Assembly: GCF_008974265.1 (NCBI RefSeq)
Contig: NZ_BKZW01000001.1
Coordinates: 1,798,001 to 1,862,000 of the forward strand
From: Dictyobacter vulcani
GTDB lineage: Bacteria; Chloroflexota; Ktedonobacteria; Ktedonobacterales; Ktedonobacteraceae
Direction of reading: 5' to 3'
DNA length: 64,000 nucleotides
The notes under the pieces: generated by a model
Told to the model about the DNA's origin: nothing
Database searches by the model: none
Seen by the model: only the letters and a program-made list of their open reading frames with translations
Shown here: in pieces, positions 45,565-55,399 of the stretch
Numbering within the stretch: the stretch's first letter is position 1
Layout: each line of letters starts with the position of its first letter
Program-made: the position numbers and the translations under genes

Positions 45565-46797
45565 ATGATAGACACAAAGCGTGCCATGACGGGAACAACG
45601 CTTACCTTACATAAATCACATACCGCAGATCTTGAGAAGCCATTCGATATTGTCGAACAGCTTCTTGCTAAAGATCTTGACTATACACCAGAAGATGAAG
45701 TAGAGGCTGGAATTGAGAAAGACAGCCCCGAGTTGGAAGATGAGATAGGTGGAATCGATACTGGCTCACTCGATAGTGAGGCAGGTCAATTGGAATTAGA
45801 AGATATTTCTGATTCCGAGCAAGAAGACACTCCCCCTACCGATCTTGAATCCGACTCACTTATTCATATTCCCTCTGCTCATCCTGAAGAAGAGCATCCC
45901 GCACGTCGCAACACGCAAGTGCGCCGTCGCCGTTCTGAAGATCAGGATGAAAATCAAGTCAATGCAACCGACGCCGGCGAATCAGACGCAGTAATGACTT
46001 ACTTGCGTGAGATTGGTCGCGTACCTATGATTACCCATGAGCGTGAGGTTGAACTGGCACAGCGTATCGAGTCTGGTGACCGCGATGCGATGAAACAGTT
46101 TATTCTGGCAAACCTGCGCCTCGTTGTCAGCATCGCCAAACGCTATGTTGGTAGAGGCTTAACGTTGCTCGATCTCATTCAAGAGGGGAATATTGGTCTT
46201 ATTCGTGCGGTACAACGCTATGACTGGCGCCGTGGACACCGTTTCTCGACCCATGCAACCTGGTGGATTCGCCAGGCCATCAGTCGAGCCGTCGCGGATA
46301 AAGGTCGCACCATTCGCCTGCCAGTGTATGTGAACACGGCTCTTAATCGCATTCGCCGCGAGCGCCAGCGTCTCCTACAGGAGCTTGGACGCGAACCAAC
46401 CGAGATGGAGTTGGCCGAGGCTACAGGGCTTGATCCTGTGCGCATGGTTGAACTACAATCGGCACCAGGAGCTCCTGTCTCTCTTGAACTACCAGTTGGA
46501 GAAGATGAAGAGCAGGAACTGGGCGATGTGCTAGCAGATACCGATTCCGCCTCACCAGAGGAATTGGCAACCACACAAACATTAAAGGACGAGGTACAAC
46601 GCGTACTGGAATCAGTTTTGACGCCTCGCGAACAGCTGGTACTTCAGCTGCGCTTCGGTCTCGGCAACGGTCAGGCTCATCCCCTCGAACAGGTGGGACG
46701 TGAGCTCGGCATTACCCGTGAACGCGTACGTCAAATTGAGGCCGGCGCTCTGGCCAAGTTACGCCAGCCACCTGTGCTAGAACGCTTGCGCGGCTAA
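45565..46797 (+). CDS. sigma-70 family RNA polymerase sigma factor (RpoD/SigA-like)
   Basis: 410 residues. An acidic N-terminus (about 30-140) takes the place of region 1.1. Region 1.2 follows ([33 protein letters not shown]), then region 2 ([64 protein letters not shown]), region 3, and region 4 with its helix-turn-helix ([27 protein letters not shown]). All primary-type core and promoter contacts are present. It may be the housekeeping factor or one of several paralogues, as Chloroflexota often have more than one. A GGAGGG site precedes the ATG. Confidence 0.9.
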   Translation: MIDTKRAMTGTTLTLHKSHTADLEKPFDIVEQLLAKDLDYTPEDEVEAGIEKDSPELEDEIGGIDTGSLDSEAGQLELEDISDSEQEDTPPTDLESDSLIHIPSAHPEEEHPARRNTQVRRRRSEDQDENQVNATDAGESDAVMTYLREIGRVPMITHEREVELAQRIESGDRDAMKQFILANLRLVVSIAKRYVGRGLTLLDLIQEGNIGLIRAVQRYDWRRGHRFSTHATWWIRQAISRAVADKGRTIRLPVYVNTALNRIRRERQRLLQELGREPTEMELAEATGLDPVRMVELQSAPGAPVSLELPVGEDEEQELGDVLADTDSASPEELATTQTLKDEVQRVLESVLTPREQLVLQLRFGLGNGQAHPLEQVGRELGITRERVRQIEAGALAKLRQPPVLERLRG

Positions 46798-46829
46798 ATT
46801 GCCTCATTGGCATATGACAAAAACATGCG

Positions 46830-46885
46830 CAAAGTCCCCCGGGAGGGTGCTTTTACAAGAGAAAGCATCCTCCCGGGGGACTTTG
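46830..46885 (+). terminator. terminator after the sigma factor gene
   Basis: CAAAGTCCCCCGGGAGGGTGC... pairs with ...GCATCCTCCCGGGGGACTTTG over 24 bases with one wobble, loop of about 8. It lies 32 bases after the stop. Confidence 0.85.
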
Positions 46886-47054
46886 TGTCTTTGAGTATAA
46901 ATTTCAGCGTTTCCAGCGTCTATATAATTGATTTGACAAATATGCCAGATTTCTGAGAATAACGGCAACAAAAACAGGTCATTTGTCTATTTTCATTTGC
47001 GCTATTACCATATATGCTAGTAATCTGTCAACGTTGATGCGAAAGGCAGGGGTG

Positions 47055-47130
47055 CAGGGGATTGCATCCCCTGACTGGGTTCCAGGGCTGTGCCCTGGCT
47101 TCCCCCTCTCGCTCGCCCGCGTAGCGGGCG
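47055..47130. repeat. three consecutive GC-rich hairpins with 3-base loops
   Basis: CAGGGGAT-tgc-ATCCCCTG (47055-47073), CCAGGGC-tgt-GCCCTGG (47082-47098) and CGCCCGC-gta-GCGGGCG (47114-47130). All three have perfect 7-8-bp stems and 3-base loops. The stretch is much GC-richer than its flanks. No gene overlaps it. Confidence 0.65.
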
Positions 47131-47223
47131 CACAACTCATCACACGAAGTTTGACAAAGTACTAGCAATTTAACCCGATTCGTGTGAGCAAACAGGATTG
47201 TTAAGGCGAGCATTTTAACATAC

Positions 47224-47589
47224 ATGAGATGGAAGGAAAAACCTGGGATGGATGGAAAACTATGGCCAAAAGAACTGCCACTAAAAACGTGGCGTATCCA
47301 TTGGACCGCCTATCTGGGTATAAGCTTATGTATCATCTCTGCAATCTGCCTCCTGCTGGATACCTATCTTTCTTTTGTACTTAGACGTTTGCCTCTTGGT
47401 TTCGCCCACCTCTCAGTTTACCTGTTTTTGATGTGTCCCCTACCAGCCCTGATCCTGGGCATAGTTGGCCGTTATCTGGCGCGCAAACCTATGTGGAAGC
47501 AGGGAAAAATACTGGCGACATTGAGCATGATCATGGGCTGTATTCTGCTGGTCATGGAATTGGCGATCATGGCCTTAGAACTTCCTTGA
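47224..47589 (+). CDS. small membrane protein
   Basis: 121 residues. Three hydrophobic segments: YLGISLCIISAICLLLDTYLSF, VYLFLMCPLPALILGIVGRYLA and ILATLSMIMGCILLVMELAIM. The last two resemble the DUF4190-type pair of helices, but the match is loose. An alternative start at ATG 47248 has GGAAGG further upstream. It is convergent with the Rel-like gene, 51 bases apart. Confidence 0.6.
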   Translation: MRWKEKPGMDGKLWPKELPLKTWRIHWTAYLGISLCIISAICLLLDTYLSFVLRRLPLGFAHLSVYLFLMCPLPALILGIVGRYLARKPMWKQGKILATLSMIMGCILLVMELAIMALELP

Positions 47590-47640
47590 AGGCAAACATT
47601 CAGTACGCGATAAGGAAAGATCCAAAGGCCATGCAAGGAC

Positions 47641-50109
47641 TTATTTGCGCTGTCCCAGATCTCGTGCGATGTGTATCACACCTTTGACCTTCTCAAGTTT
47701 GACAAAGAGACGGTGTAGCTGATCCAGTTCAGCAATTTCCAGGGTTGCCATAATCAGTACCGTCTGATGATTGGCACTGACACTTGAGTTAATCGACATC
47801 AGGTTGGCACCGGAATCCGAAACCACGGTCGCCACATCACGGATCATTCCGCTACGATCGTGAGCCGTAATGACTATAGGAGCATGATAGCGTTGCTGGC
47901 TCATACCTGCCCAGTTGACATGAATCAAGCGCTCACGATCTTGCTCTCCCAAACGAGCAATATTACGGCAATCAGAACGATGTACAATGACACCTTTACC
48001 ACGGCTGATAAAGCCAACGATCGTATCGTCTGGTAGAGGATAGCAACAGTTCGCCAGGCGGGTCAACAAACCACTGACACCAGCTACCTCCAATTGAGCT
48101 GTAGCCTGTCTGGTTGTGGCTGTAGGCAGTGGGAGGACATCTTCGCTCTCTTTCGCATCTTTCGCATCCTTTTGTTCACGATGCCAGTATTCCAGCAACT
48201 TCACCACAACGGCGCGTGGGCGCAGATCGTCAGAGCCTATCGCCGCTAGCACATCCTCAAAGGTATTTATCGAAAGATTAGCACAGACCCAGTTCTCGGC
48301 ATCCTCGGTAAGCGCCTCCAGGCCACGTGGACCCGCGCTCTTAAGCTCACGCTCCAACCGCTCCTCGCCAATCTGCATATTGATCGGGCGCTCATTGATC
48401 TTGAGGTAACGGCGGATCTTATTACGGGCTGCGGCTGTGCGGGCAAAATTCAACCAATCCCGGGTCGGATGGGCACTGCGGTTCGTAACGATATCAACAA
48501 TCTCGCCATTCTTCAACTCATAATCCAGCGCCACCATACGCGAGACCAGACGCTCCCCATTCCCATCTCCATCGGAGGCAATGATACGCGCACCCGCACA
48601 GTGATCGCCGACCTTGGTGTGGACACGATAAGCAAAGTCCAGTGGCGTCGAGCCGACCGGAAGATCTTTCACTTCGCCCTTTGGAGTCAGTACAAAGATC
48701 TGTTCCTGAAAAATATCATCCTTGACCGCTTCCACAAATTCAGTATCACTGGTATTGGCGATACGCAGATCCTGCTGCCACTCGGCCAGCTGGCGTAGCC
48801 AGGTCAGGAGCTCCCTGGCCGAAGATGAAGCATTATCCCCAACATCTTTATAGTGCCAGTGCATGGCAACACCATACTCGGCCGTCTCGTGCATCTCATG
48901 GGTACGGATCTGGATCTCTACCAGTTGATCATCCAGGCAGAAGACGGTTGTATGCAAGGCACTATAGCCATTGGGCTTGGGATTGGCAATGAAGTCCTTG
49001 ATACGTCCCTCTTTTGGTCGCCAGAGGCTATGGACATGGCCAAGTGCGATATAACAATCGGTGGTTGTGTCAACAAGGATCCGAAAGGCCAGTAAATCGT
49101 GAATCTGACTGAGATCAACTCCGGCCTTGAGATGTTCAAGATCTTCAAAATCACCGGCGGTACGTGCAATCTTTTTGTAAAAACTATAGGCATGCTTGAC
49201 GCGTCCAGAAATCTCAGCTTTCACACCAATCGCAGCCATCTCAGCCCGCATGCGCTCGCAGACACGATCCACATATGAACTCCACTGCTTAGTCTCGGTA
49301 TCCAAAATCTTGCGCACCCAGGCATAACGATCTGGCTGGAGAATCTGGAAAGCCAGATCCTGTAACTCACTCTCAACCCGTGACATACCAAGCCGACCAG
49401 CCAATGGCGCATAAATCTCACGTGACTCCTCAGCCAGCGTCAGCATTTCTTGCGCATCGCCCTCTTCCAGCTTCTGGCATATCAGGCGCATAGCATGGAG
49501 TCGATACGCCAATTTGAGTAAAACCACACGCGGATCATCAGCCATCGCCACAAACATTTTGCGTACAGTTTCGGCTTGCTGGCGACGCATAGCTTCACGT
49601 ACACGCGGCTTCTTACTCTCAAATGAAGTGGAAAGGGAATCCTCGTCACGCTCACTATGTGCTTTTTTACTTGAAGAGAGTTGGGAATTCTGAATAGCCA
49701 GCATAGCACCAGTCGCGGCACTTTGCTTCTTACGCTCCAAGATATTCAGGCGCAACATACTATCTACCACGCGCGCCGTGGCAGGTCCCAATGTATAATC
49801 AACCTGCTCGGAGAGCAATAACTCGGCATCAACAGCTTCATAGACCAGACCCGCCGCAATACCAATTGAATCCACGTGCATCATCTCAGCCATAATGGTT
49901 GTCACAGCCAGTGCATGCTCTAATGGTGGGATTGGTCGGATACTGGTACCAGGCACATCCTGGCAGTTCTCTACCATCAAGTGAAAAGCTTTGATTATAT
50001 GGTCTATTTCAGCGGGCGCCATATATTCGCGAACCAGCGATAGCAATCGTAGCATTGCGGCTGGATAAGGAGGTTCAACAAATTGTTGTTGTACAGACCT
50101 ATCTATCAT
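47641..50109 (-). CDS. RelA/SpoT homologue with destroyed hydrolase site
   Basis: 822 residues with full RSH architecture. In the HD hydrolase domain HDxxED is replaced by Y90-E-A-V-D-A95 (AAGLVYEAVDAELL), the first His region by PPLEHALA, and the usual ADRLHNMR by AYRLHAMR, so metal binding is lost. The synthetase keeps LSQIHDLLAFRILVD, GHVHSLWRPKEGRIKDFIANPKPNGYSALHTT and EIQIRTHEMH. TGS (EQIFVLTPKGEVKDLPVGSTPLDFAYRVHT), zinc-finger-like (NCCYPLPDDTIVGF) and ACT (VITAHDRSGMIRDVATVV) domains follow. It is expected to make (p)ppGpp but not degrade it. It lies 325 bases downstream of a second, intact RSH gene, same strand. Confidence 0.9.
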   Translation of the reverse strand: MIDRSVQQQFVEPPYPAAMLRLLSLVREYMAPAEIDHIIKAFHLMVENCQDVPGTSIRPIPPLEHALAVTTIMAEMMHVDSIGIAAGLVYEAVDAELLLSEQVDYTLGPATARVVDSMLRLNILERKKQSAATGAMLAIQNSQLSSSKKAHSERDEDSLSTSFESKKPRVREAMRRQQAETVRKMFVAMADDPRVVLLKLAYRLHAMRLICQKLEEGDAQEMLTLAEESREIYAPLAGRLGMSRVESELQDLAFQILQPDRYAWVRKILDTETKQWSSYVDRVCERMRAEMAAIGVKAEISGRVKHAYSFYKKIARTAGDFEDLEHLKAGVDLSQIHDLLAFRILVDTTTDCYIALGHVHSLWRPKEGRIKDFIANPKPNGYSALHTTVFCLDDQLVEIQIRTHEMHETAEYGVAMHWHYKDVGDNASSSARELLTWLRQLAEWQQDLRIANTSDTEFVEAVKDDIFQEQIFVLTPKGEVKDLPVGSTPLDFAYRVHTKVGDHCAGARIIASDGDGNGERLVSRMVALDYELKNGEIVDIVTNRSAHPTRDWLNFARTAAARNKIRRYLKINERPINMQIGEERLERELKSAGPRGLEALTEDAENWVCANLSINTFEDVLAAIGSDDLRPRAVVVKLLEYWHREQKDAKDAKESEDVLPLPTATTRQATAQLEVAGVSGLLTRLANCCYPLPDDTIVGFISRGKGVIVHRSDCRNIARLGEQDRERLIHVNWAGMSQQRYHAPIVITAHDRSGMIRDVATVVSDSGANLMSINSSVSANHQTVLIMATLEIAELDQLHRLFVKLEKVKGVIHIARDLGQRK

Positions 50110-50434
50110 AATTATCTATAGCTCTGACAGATCCGATGGAGGATTTGTCGGGTATCATTTACTCCGTCTCATTTATGTTCTTCGCATATATTCGTGACAA
50201 TATACGATTCTGTACCTACATCAGTATACGTATCAAGAAGCAACATGTTAGATCAAAGCGTACTTTGTTGTGGTCAAATAGAGGCATCCTTCCTGGAACA
50301 ATATCACATTGCTCTATATATATTGTCGCATATTCCTTGCGAATGCCTCTAATCGGTGAGGGGGCGGATAACTTGCCTTGAAACCAGGATGGGAGCACTC
50401 GCCCTCACATCAAGTGATCACACCAGGGGGGGCC
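50110..50434 (-). other. gap between the two RSH genes
   Basis: About 325 bases, no supported gene. No strong terminator seen, so co-transcription of the two RSH genes is possible. No clear promoter could be chosen. Confidence 0.4.
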
Positions 50435-52900
50435 TTATTTTCCTATTGCTCTCTCGACACTGACCACTGTTTTAACCTGACGTAGGCGACGAATGATGCG
50501 TTCCATCTGATCAAGCAACTCGCCTTCCTCGGACAAAAACTCTAGTGTTGCGGTGATCACGGCCTTCTGAGAAGAAGGATTCATCGTAGAAGTAACCGAA
50601 ACCATATTAATACCGGCATCCGCCACTACCGCTGCAACGTCTCGCAAGAGTCCTGAGCGGTCATGGGCAACCAGCGAAATGGGAACCAGATAGCTCTCGG
50701 GATGCATCTGCCACCAGTTCACCTCAACCAGATTATTCAGGTTTTCCTGGCTACGCCGCAATAGATCGCAATCCGTACGATGCACAACCACGCCCTGATC
50801 CGGTCTCAGTTGTCCAACAATGGTGTCTCCGGGAATAGGACAACAACAGCGACCGAGTTGCAGTAAGAGGGCGTTCTCGCCATCCTTATGCAGATACAGA
50901 CCGGTCTCGTTCTCTGTCGCTCCATTCGTCTGCTCTGGCAAGCGGGCCAGTAAAGGTTCCAGTACCTGGTCGACCTGCAGGTCTTCACGGCCTAAAGCAA
51001 CATAGATATCTTCGATCGTCGCATATTTCTTAAACACCGTACTTGCCAGAGGTTCCTGGCTACAGAAACGCTGCAGCAGCTCTGCTACCTGCTCATTGAC
51101 GCCAGTAGTACAGCCAGCCGTTTTCAAAGCAAAATCTAAACGCTCACGGCCTAACTGTAAATTGATTTCACGCTCATAGGTTTTAAGGTAACGCCGAATC
51201 TTATTGCGGGCCGCAGCAGTACGTGTAAAGGAAAGCCAATCGCGCGTTGGATGCACAGTCCGATTGACCATGATCTCGACGATCTCACCACCCTTTAATT
51301 CATAATCCAACGGCACCAGGCGCGTCACCAGACGACCACTATCATCAGTATTGGTAATAATACGCGCACCCGCACAATGATCGCCAAGGTCGGTGTGAAT
51401 GCGATAGGCCATATCCAGAGGGGTCGAGCCACGCGGCAAATCCTTCACCTCACCTTGCGGCGTAAAGACAAAGATTTGCTCCTGGAAGATATCACCCTTG
51501 ACGGCCTCGACAAACTCATCCGCCCCCTGTGGCAAGGACCGCTGCCACTCGCGCAGTTGTTCGATCCATGTTACCATCTCACGATAGGATAGACGCCAGC
51601 TGCCGGGAGTCGCATCGTCGTGCTCGCCACGCTCTTTACTGCGATCCGCATTACCCATGCGCTCTTTCAGGAACCAGTAACTGGCAATACCATAATCAGC
51701 GGTGCGCTCCATATCGTATGTGCGAATCTGAATTTCGGCCAGACGATTATCTACTCCAAACACAGTCGTGTGCAGCGATTGATAGCCATTCAACTTTGGA
51801 GTCGCAATAAAATCTTTAATGCGCCCATCCTTTGGCCGCCAGAGCGCATGGATATGGCCCAGCGCTAAATAGCACTCATAATCGGAATCGACCAGGATAC
51901 GGAATGAGATCAGGTCATGAATCTGGCTGAGCTCATTCCCATTCAACTGGGATGGCACATCTTCTAATTTGCGATAGATACTGGCCAGATGCTTCTGCCA
52001 GGCCAATACATCGGCCCGAATACCCGCGCGCTTCATCTCATCACGCAGGATGCGACAGATCTCATCCACAAAAGGCTGACGGCGTTTCACTTCTTCAGCA
52101 ACCTGTTTGGCCAGTTGATCATACTTCTCCGGCTCCAGATAGCCAAAGGCCAGATCCTCTAGATCGGCCTGGACCAGAGCCATACCCAGGCGACGCGCCA
52201 GGGGAGCATAAATCTCACTGGTTTCACGCGAGGTGTTTTGCTGCTGGGCAGCCGACATCGCACTCAGTGTACGCATATTGTGTAAACGATCCGCCAGTTT
52301 TACCACCACGACCCGCGGATCCTCCGCCATCGCCAGCAACATCTTACGTACCGTCTCAGTACGTATGCGCCGCTTATCAACCAATGAAGGAGGGGTAACA
52401 ATAACCTCTTCATCTTTTCCTGGCTTAGCAGTATCGTCCTGTTCTGCTTTGGCGGGTTTATTGCCGGCCAGTGTATCGAACTTTGTCACCCCATCCACAA
52501 TATTAGCAACCGCAGGACCAAATTGCTCACTCAGATCTGCCAGCGAATATTCAGTATCTTCAACAACATCATGGAGGAGAGCAGAAACAATACCATCTGC
52601 GTCGATACGCATTCCAGCAAGCAGTAGGGCTACCTCCAATGGGTGTTGAATATAAGGCTCGCCTGAGCGTCGCACGGCCCCTTTATGTGCCCGATTTGCA
52701 AGATCATAGGCACGCTGAATCTTCTCCATATCCTCTGGAGTGAGATAGCGCTGGGTCTCATCTAATAAGTTCTGGAGTGTCATCCGAGAGGGCGTTACTT
52801 TCGTCCCCCATGTTGTGGTTGTACGCACCATGGGGAGGATCGCCTGAGTATCTCTGGATTTGCCAGACTCATCAGCAACTTTGTCGAAATTGGTAGCCAT
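50435..52900 (-). CDS. rel: bifunctional (p)ppGpp synthetase/hydrolase
   Basis: 821 residues. The HD hydrolase is intact: RAHKG at 70-74, IQHPLEVA with His86, LLHDVVEDT with His110-Asp111-Glu114-Asp115, and VKLADRLHNMRTL. The synthetase has KHLASIYRKLEDV, LSQIHDLISFRILVD, GHIHALWRPKDGRIKDFIATPKLNGYQSLHTT and EIQIRTYDME. TGS, Cys-rich (GRCCCPIPGDTIVG) and ACT (SLVAHDRSGLLRDVAAVVADAGINM) domains complete the long form. It synthesises and degrades the stringent-response alarmone, sensing uncharged tRNA on ribosomes through the C-terminal half. Confidence 0.95.
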   Translation of the reverse strand: MATNFDKVADESGKSRDTQAILPMVRTTTTWGTKVTPSRMTLQNLLDETQRYLTPEDMEKIQRAYDLANRAHKGAVRRSGEPYIQHPLEVALLLAGMRIDADGIVSALLHDVVEDTEYSLADLSEQFGPAVANIVDGVTKFDTLAGNKPAKAEQDDTAKPGKDEEVIVTPPSLVDKRRIRTETVRKMLLAMAEDPRVVVVKLADRLHNMRTLSAMSAAQQQNTSRETSEIYAPLARRLGMALVQADLEDLAFGYLEPEKYDQLAKQVAEEVKRRQPFVDEICRILRDEMKRAGIRADVLAWQKHLASIYRKLEDVPSQLNGNELSQIHDLISFRILVDSDYECYLALGHIHALWRPKDGRIKDFIATPKLNGYQSLHTTVFGVDNRLAEIQIRTYDMERTADYGIASYWFLKERMGNADRSKERGEHDDATPGSWRLSYREMVTWIEQLREWQRSLPQGADEFVEAVKGDIFQEQIFVFTPQGEVKDLPRGSTPLDMAYRIHTDLGDHCAGARIITNTDDSGRLVTRLVPLDYELKGGEIVEIMVNRTVHPTRDWLSFTRTAAARNKIRRYLKTYEREINLQLGRERLDFALKTAGCTTGVNEQVAELLQRFCSQEPLASTVFKKYATIEDIYVALGREDLQVDQVLEPLLARLPEQTNGATENETGLYLHKDGENALLLQLGRCCCPIPGDTIVGQLRPDQGVVVHRTDCDLLRRSQENLNNLVEVNWWQMHPESYLVPISLVAHDRSGLLRDVAAVVADAGINMVSVTSTMNPSSQKAVITATLEFLSEEGELLDQMERIIRRLRQVKTVVSVERAIGK

Positions 52901-53300
52901 TCTCTAATACCTGCTACTACATGCTGTACCATCTGCCCATATCCTGTTTGGATAGTTGGTTAGCTTTTTACTAATAAAGTGTTCCCCCGAGATAGCTTTC
53001 TGCATGTGGGAACACTTACATCTGGGCAAAACTGATGTTACTTCTCTATTATAAGGAGCAAAGTGATACTGTCAAGCAGATACAATGAAACTTACGTTGA
53101 AGAAGGGGTAAAAAGGTTACAATCAAGCAGGGAACAGAGGCACAGATTATTTACTTTTTATTCTCATTTATACAATATGAAACATGCAATCAAGCCAGTT
53201 TATTCCTTGCTGAGTGGGTAGTACTTTTGACCATAAGATGTAGAAGATGCGGTTAATCATAAGCACGGCACATTTGCAGTTATAAATAAAGCCAAAAAGA
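52901..53300 (-). other. upstream region of rel
   Basis: About 400 bases, AT-rich, no supported gene. It should contain the rel promoter on the minus strand. No repeat or structured element is evident until the terminator at 53301. Confidence 0.45.
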
Positions 53301-53335
53301 AAGGTCTGGTCAGAAACTTGTCCTGACCAGACCTT
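53301..53335. terminator. terminator downstream of the zinc-ribbon gene
   Basis: AAGGTCTGGTCAG/CTGACCAGACCTT, 13 bp, 9-base loop, with TTTTAATTTTTTT on the + strand side and TTTCTTTTTGGC on the minus side. It can act in both directions. Confidence 0.8.
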
Positions 53336-53454
53336 TTAATTTTTTTGAGAAAATGCAGTAAGTTGCCACCTATTGCATACCCGGGAATGAATTCTAGTAT
53401 AGAGCTCACACCGAGGAAATACGCATGTGCGTGTACCACTCACCTAACCTGAAG

Positions 53455-53760
53455 TTAGTCGCGGGCAACACGGACCTTGTCGTAACAGGGACTGCAATAA
53501 ACGGGGCGATCGTTCTTAGGCAAGAACGGTACCTGCGTTTCAGCACCACACTCGGCACAAATTACTGTGTGCATCTCGCGGGGAGCACGCTCGCGGCTAC
53601 CAGAGCCACCAGATGCTTGACGACGAGTAGCACGACACGAAGGGCAGCGTCCAGGCTGATTCATCAGACCTTTTTGCTGATAGAACTCTTGTTCTCCGGC
53701 GGTGAATACGAAGTCCGTTCCACACTCACGGCACTTTAGGGTTTTGTCAACGAAGTTCAA
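53455..53760 (-). CDS. zinc-ribbon protein with two CxxC...CxxC pairs
   Basis: 101 residues. The first zinc knuckle is LKCRECGTDF with GRCPSCRA, the second VICAECGAETQV with VYCSPCYD. An Arg/Ser/Gly-rich linker (ASGGSGSRERAPRE) lies between. These small proteins are widespread in Chloroflexota and other phyla and of unknown function, probably nucleic-acid- or protein-binding. The start is TTG 53760 with a perfect AGGAGG 7 bases upstream; no ATG fits. Confidence 0.85.
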   Translation of the reverse strand: MNFVDKTLKCRECGTDFVFTAGEQEFYQQKGLMNQPGRCPSCRATRRQASGGSGSRERAPREMHTVICAECGAETQVPFLPKNDRPVYCSPCYDKVRVARD

Positions 53761-54159
53761 CTAGAGACCTCCTGTGTGATATGTTGGTAATCCTCCGGGT
53801 CCATATCCTAGCAGTTGTCACCAGTCATGTTGTTCCCCTAACAGCGTGGGATTCTATACCCTGGACGAGCACTGTATGCGAGACCGAGATTGGATACCGA
53901 TTGAAAGCATACACTATTGTTTCATGATTTGCAAGTGTTTTTGTGACAAATTGTCGCTATGGTACATATTTTTATGTATCTTTTATATGCAAGAGAATTT
54001 GTCGATTTACATATGATGACTATATTTAGCTTTTAAATACAGATTATTAATCATACATAATTATTTTGGCTTGACGCTTATGAGAAAATAGAATGAGTGT
54101 GGACACGTTATGCTATTTTTGTAGATGTCCACTGTTGTCAATCCACTTTTGAGAAATGC
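53761..54159. other. intergenic region between divergent zinc-ribbon and tgt genes
   Basis: About 400 bases, increasingly AT-rich toward tgt. No supported gene and no clear riboswitch. A TTGACG at 54072 could belong to a tgt promoter but has no good -10 at the right distance. Confidence 0.45.
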
Positions 54160-55341
54160 ATGTCATCATTCAACTTTACAATAGATGCTGAATGTCCTGA
54201 GACGTGGGCACGTGCCGGGACGATTCAAACTCCCCATGGGACGATTCAAACTCCTATTTTTATGCCTGTCGGGACACAGGCGACGGTCAAAAGTGTTGCC
54301 CCCGAAGAACTTCATGCCGCTGGCGCTCAGATTATTCTGGCCAATACCTATCATCTTATGCTGCGGCCCGGATCTGCCTTGATCGATTCCTTTGGCGGCC
54401 TGCATTCTTTTATGCAATGGCATGGCCCGATCCTGACGGATAGTGGCGGTTTCCAGGTCTGGAGCCTGGGCCATCTGCGTAAGCTCAATGAGGATGGAGT
54501 GGTCTTCAAGTCTCATATCGATGGCTCGCTACATACCCTTACACCTGAGCGGGTCATGCAAATTGAGGCCGAATTAGGTTCGGATATTATTTTGCCACTG
54601 GATATCTGTGCTCCTTATCCCTGCTCACCTAAAGAAGCGAAAAAGGCCATGGAATGGACGCATCGTTGGGAGGAACGGGCCCTGGTTGAGAAGGAGAAAC
54701 AACGACCAGAACAGACGTTGTTTGGTATTGTTCAGGGTGCCTTTGAACCAGAGCTGCGGGCCGAGAGTGCACGCATTATCGGGAATATGCCTTTTCAGGG
54801 CCTCTCAATTGGTGGCCTTTCGGTCGGTGAGCCTAAAGAAGAGATGTGGGGCATGCTCAAACATGTGACACCCAATCTACCTCGCGATAAGCCACGTCAT
54901 CTGCTGGGTGTCGGATCACCAGAGGATCTGGTCATCGGCGTTGGACTGGGTATGGATATGTTTGACTGCGTGTTGCCGACCAGGGTAGCACGCCATGGCG
55001 GACTATTCACCCGCGATGGACGCGTGAGCATCAAAGGCGCACGTTTCCGCACGGCGCATGGTCCAATTGAAGAGGGCTGCGACTGCTATACCTGTCAGCA
55101 TTACAGTGCCGCTTATGTGAATCATCTGGCCCGAGCTGAAGAACAACTGTATTTTCGGTTGGGCAGTATTCACAATATTCGCTTTATGCTCCGACTGGCT
55201 GGCGAGTTGCGTGCATCAATTATTAATGGAACCTATCCCGCCTTCCAGGAGGCATTTCTGGCACGCTATGTGCCTGCGTCTGAAAAAGTACGTGTGGCTC
55301 AACGTGAAAAATGGAAAATTGCCCGCGATAAACGTGGCTAG
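54160..55341 (+). CDS. tgt: tRNA-guanine transglycosylase
   Basis: 393 residues, TIM barrel. ILTDSGGFQVWSL has the general-base Asp, GGLSVGE and MDMFDCVLPTRVARHG the nucleophile Asp, and CDCYTCQHYSAAYVNHL the Cys3His zinc site. The bacterial enzyme exchanges G34 for preQ1 in GUN-anticodon tRNAs, a step in queuosine synthesis. Near the N-terminus, GTIQTPHGTIQTP is encoded by two near-identical 17-base direct repeats, although the protein pattern itself is family-normal. ATG 54160 begins just before the conserved region; the site upstream is weak. Confidence 0.95.
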   Translation: MSSFNFTIDAECPETWARAGTIQTPHGTIQTPIFMPVGTQATVKSVAPEELHAAGAQIILANTYHLMLRPGSALIDSFGGLHSFMQWHGPILTDSGGFQVWSLGHLRKLNEDGVVFKSHIDGSLHTLTPERVMQIEAELGSDIILPLDICAPYPCSPKEAKKAMEWTHRWEERALVEKEKQRPEQTLFGIVQGAFEPELRAESARIIGNMPFQGLSIGGLSVGEPKEEMWGMLKHVTPNLPRDKPRHLLGVGSPEDLVIGVGLGMDMFDCVLPTRVARHGGLFTRDGRVSIKGARFRTAHGPIEEGCDCYTCQHYSAAYVNHLARAEEQLYFRLGSIHNIRFMLRLAGELRASIINGTYPAFQEAFLARYVPASEKVRVAQREKWKIARDKRG

Positions 55342-55399
55342 CAGGCGAACAAAGTAAGCCTATATTCATAGTATTTATGTGGTTAAAAGGAACCTGGTT

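Noticed and set aside
54230..54275. Frameshift or duplication in tgt from two 17-base direct repeats
   Set aside because: The encoded GTIQTPHGTIQTP matches the normal family pattern and the frame is intact.
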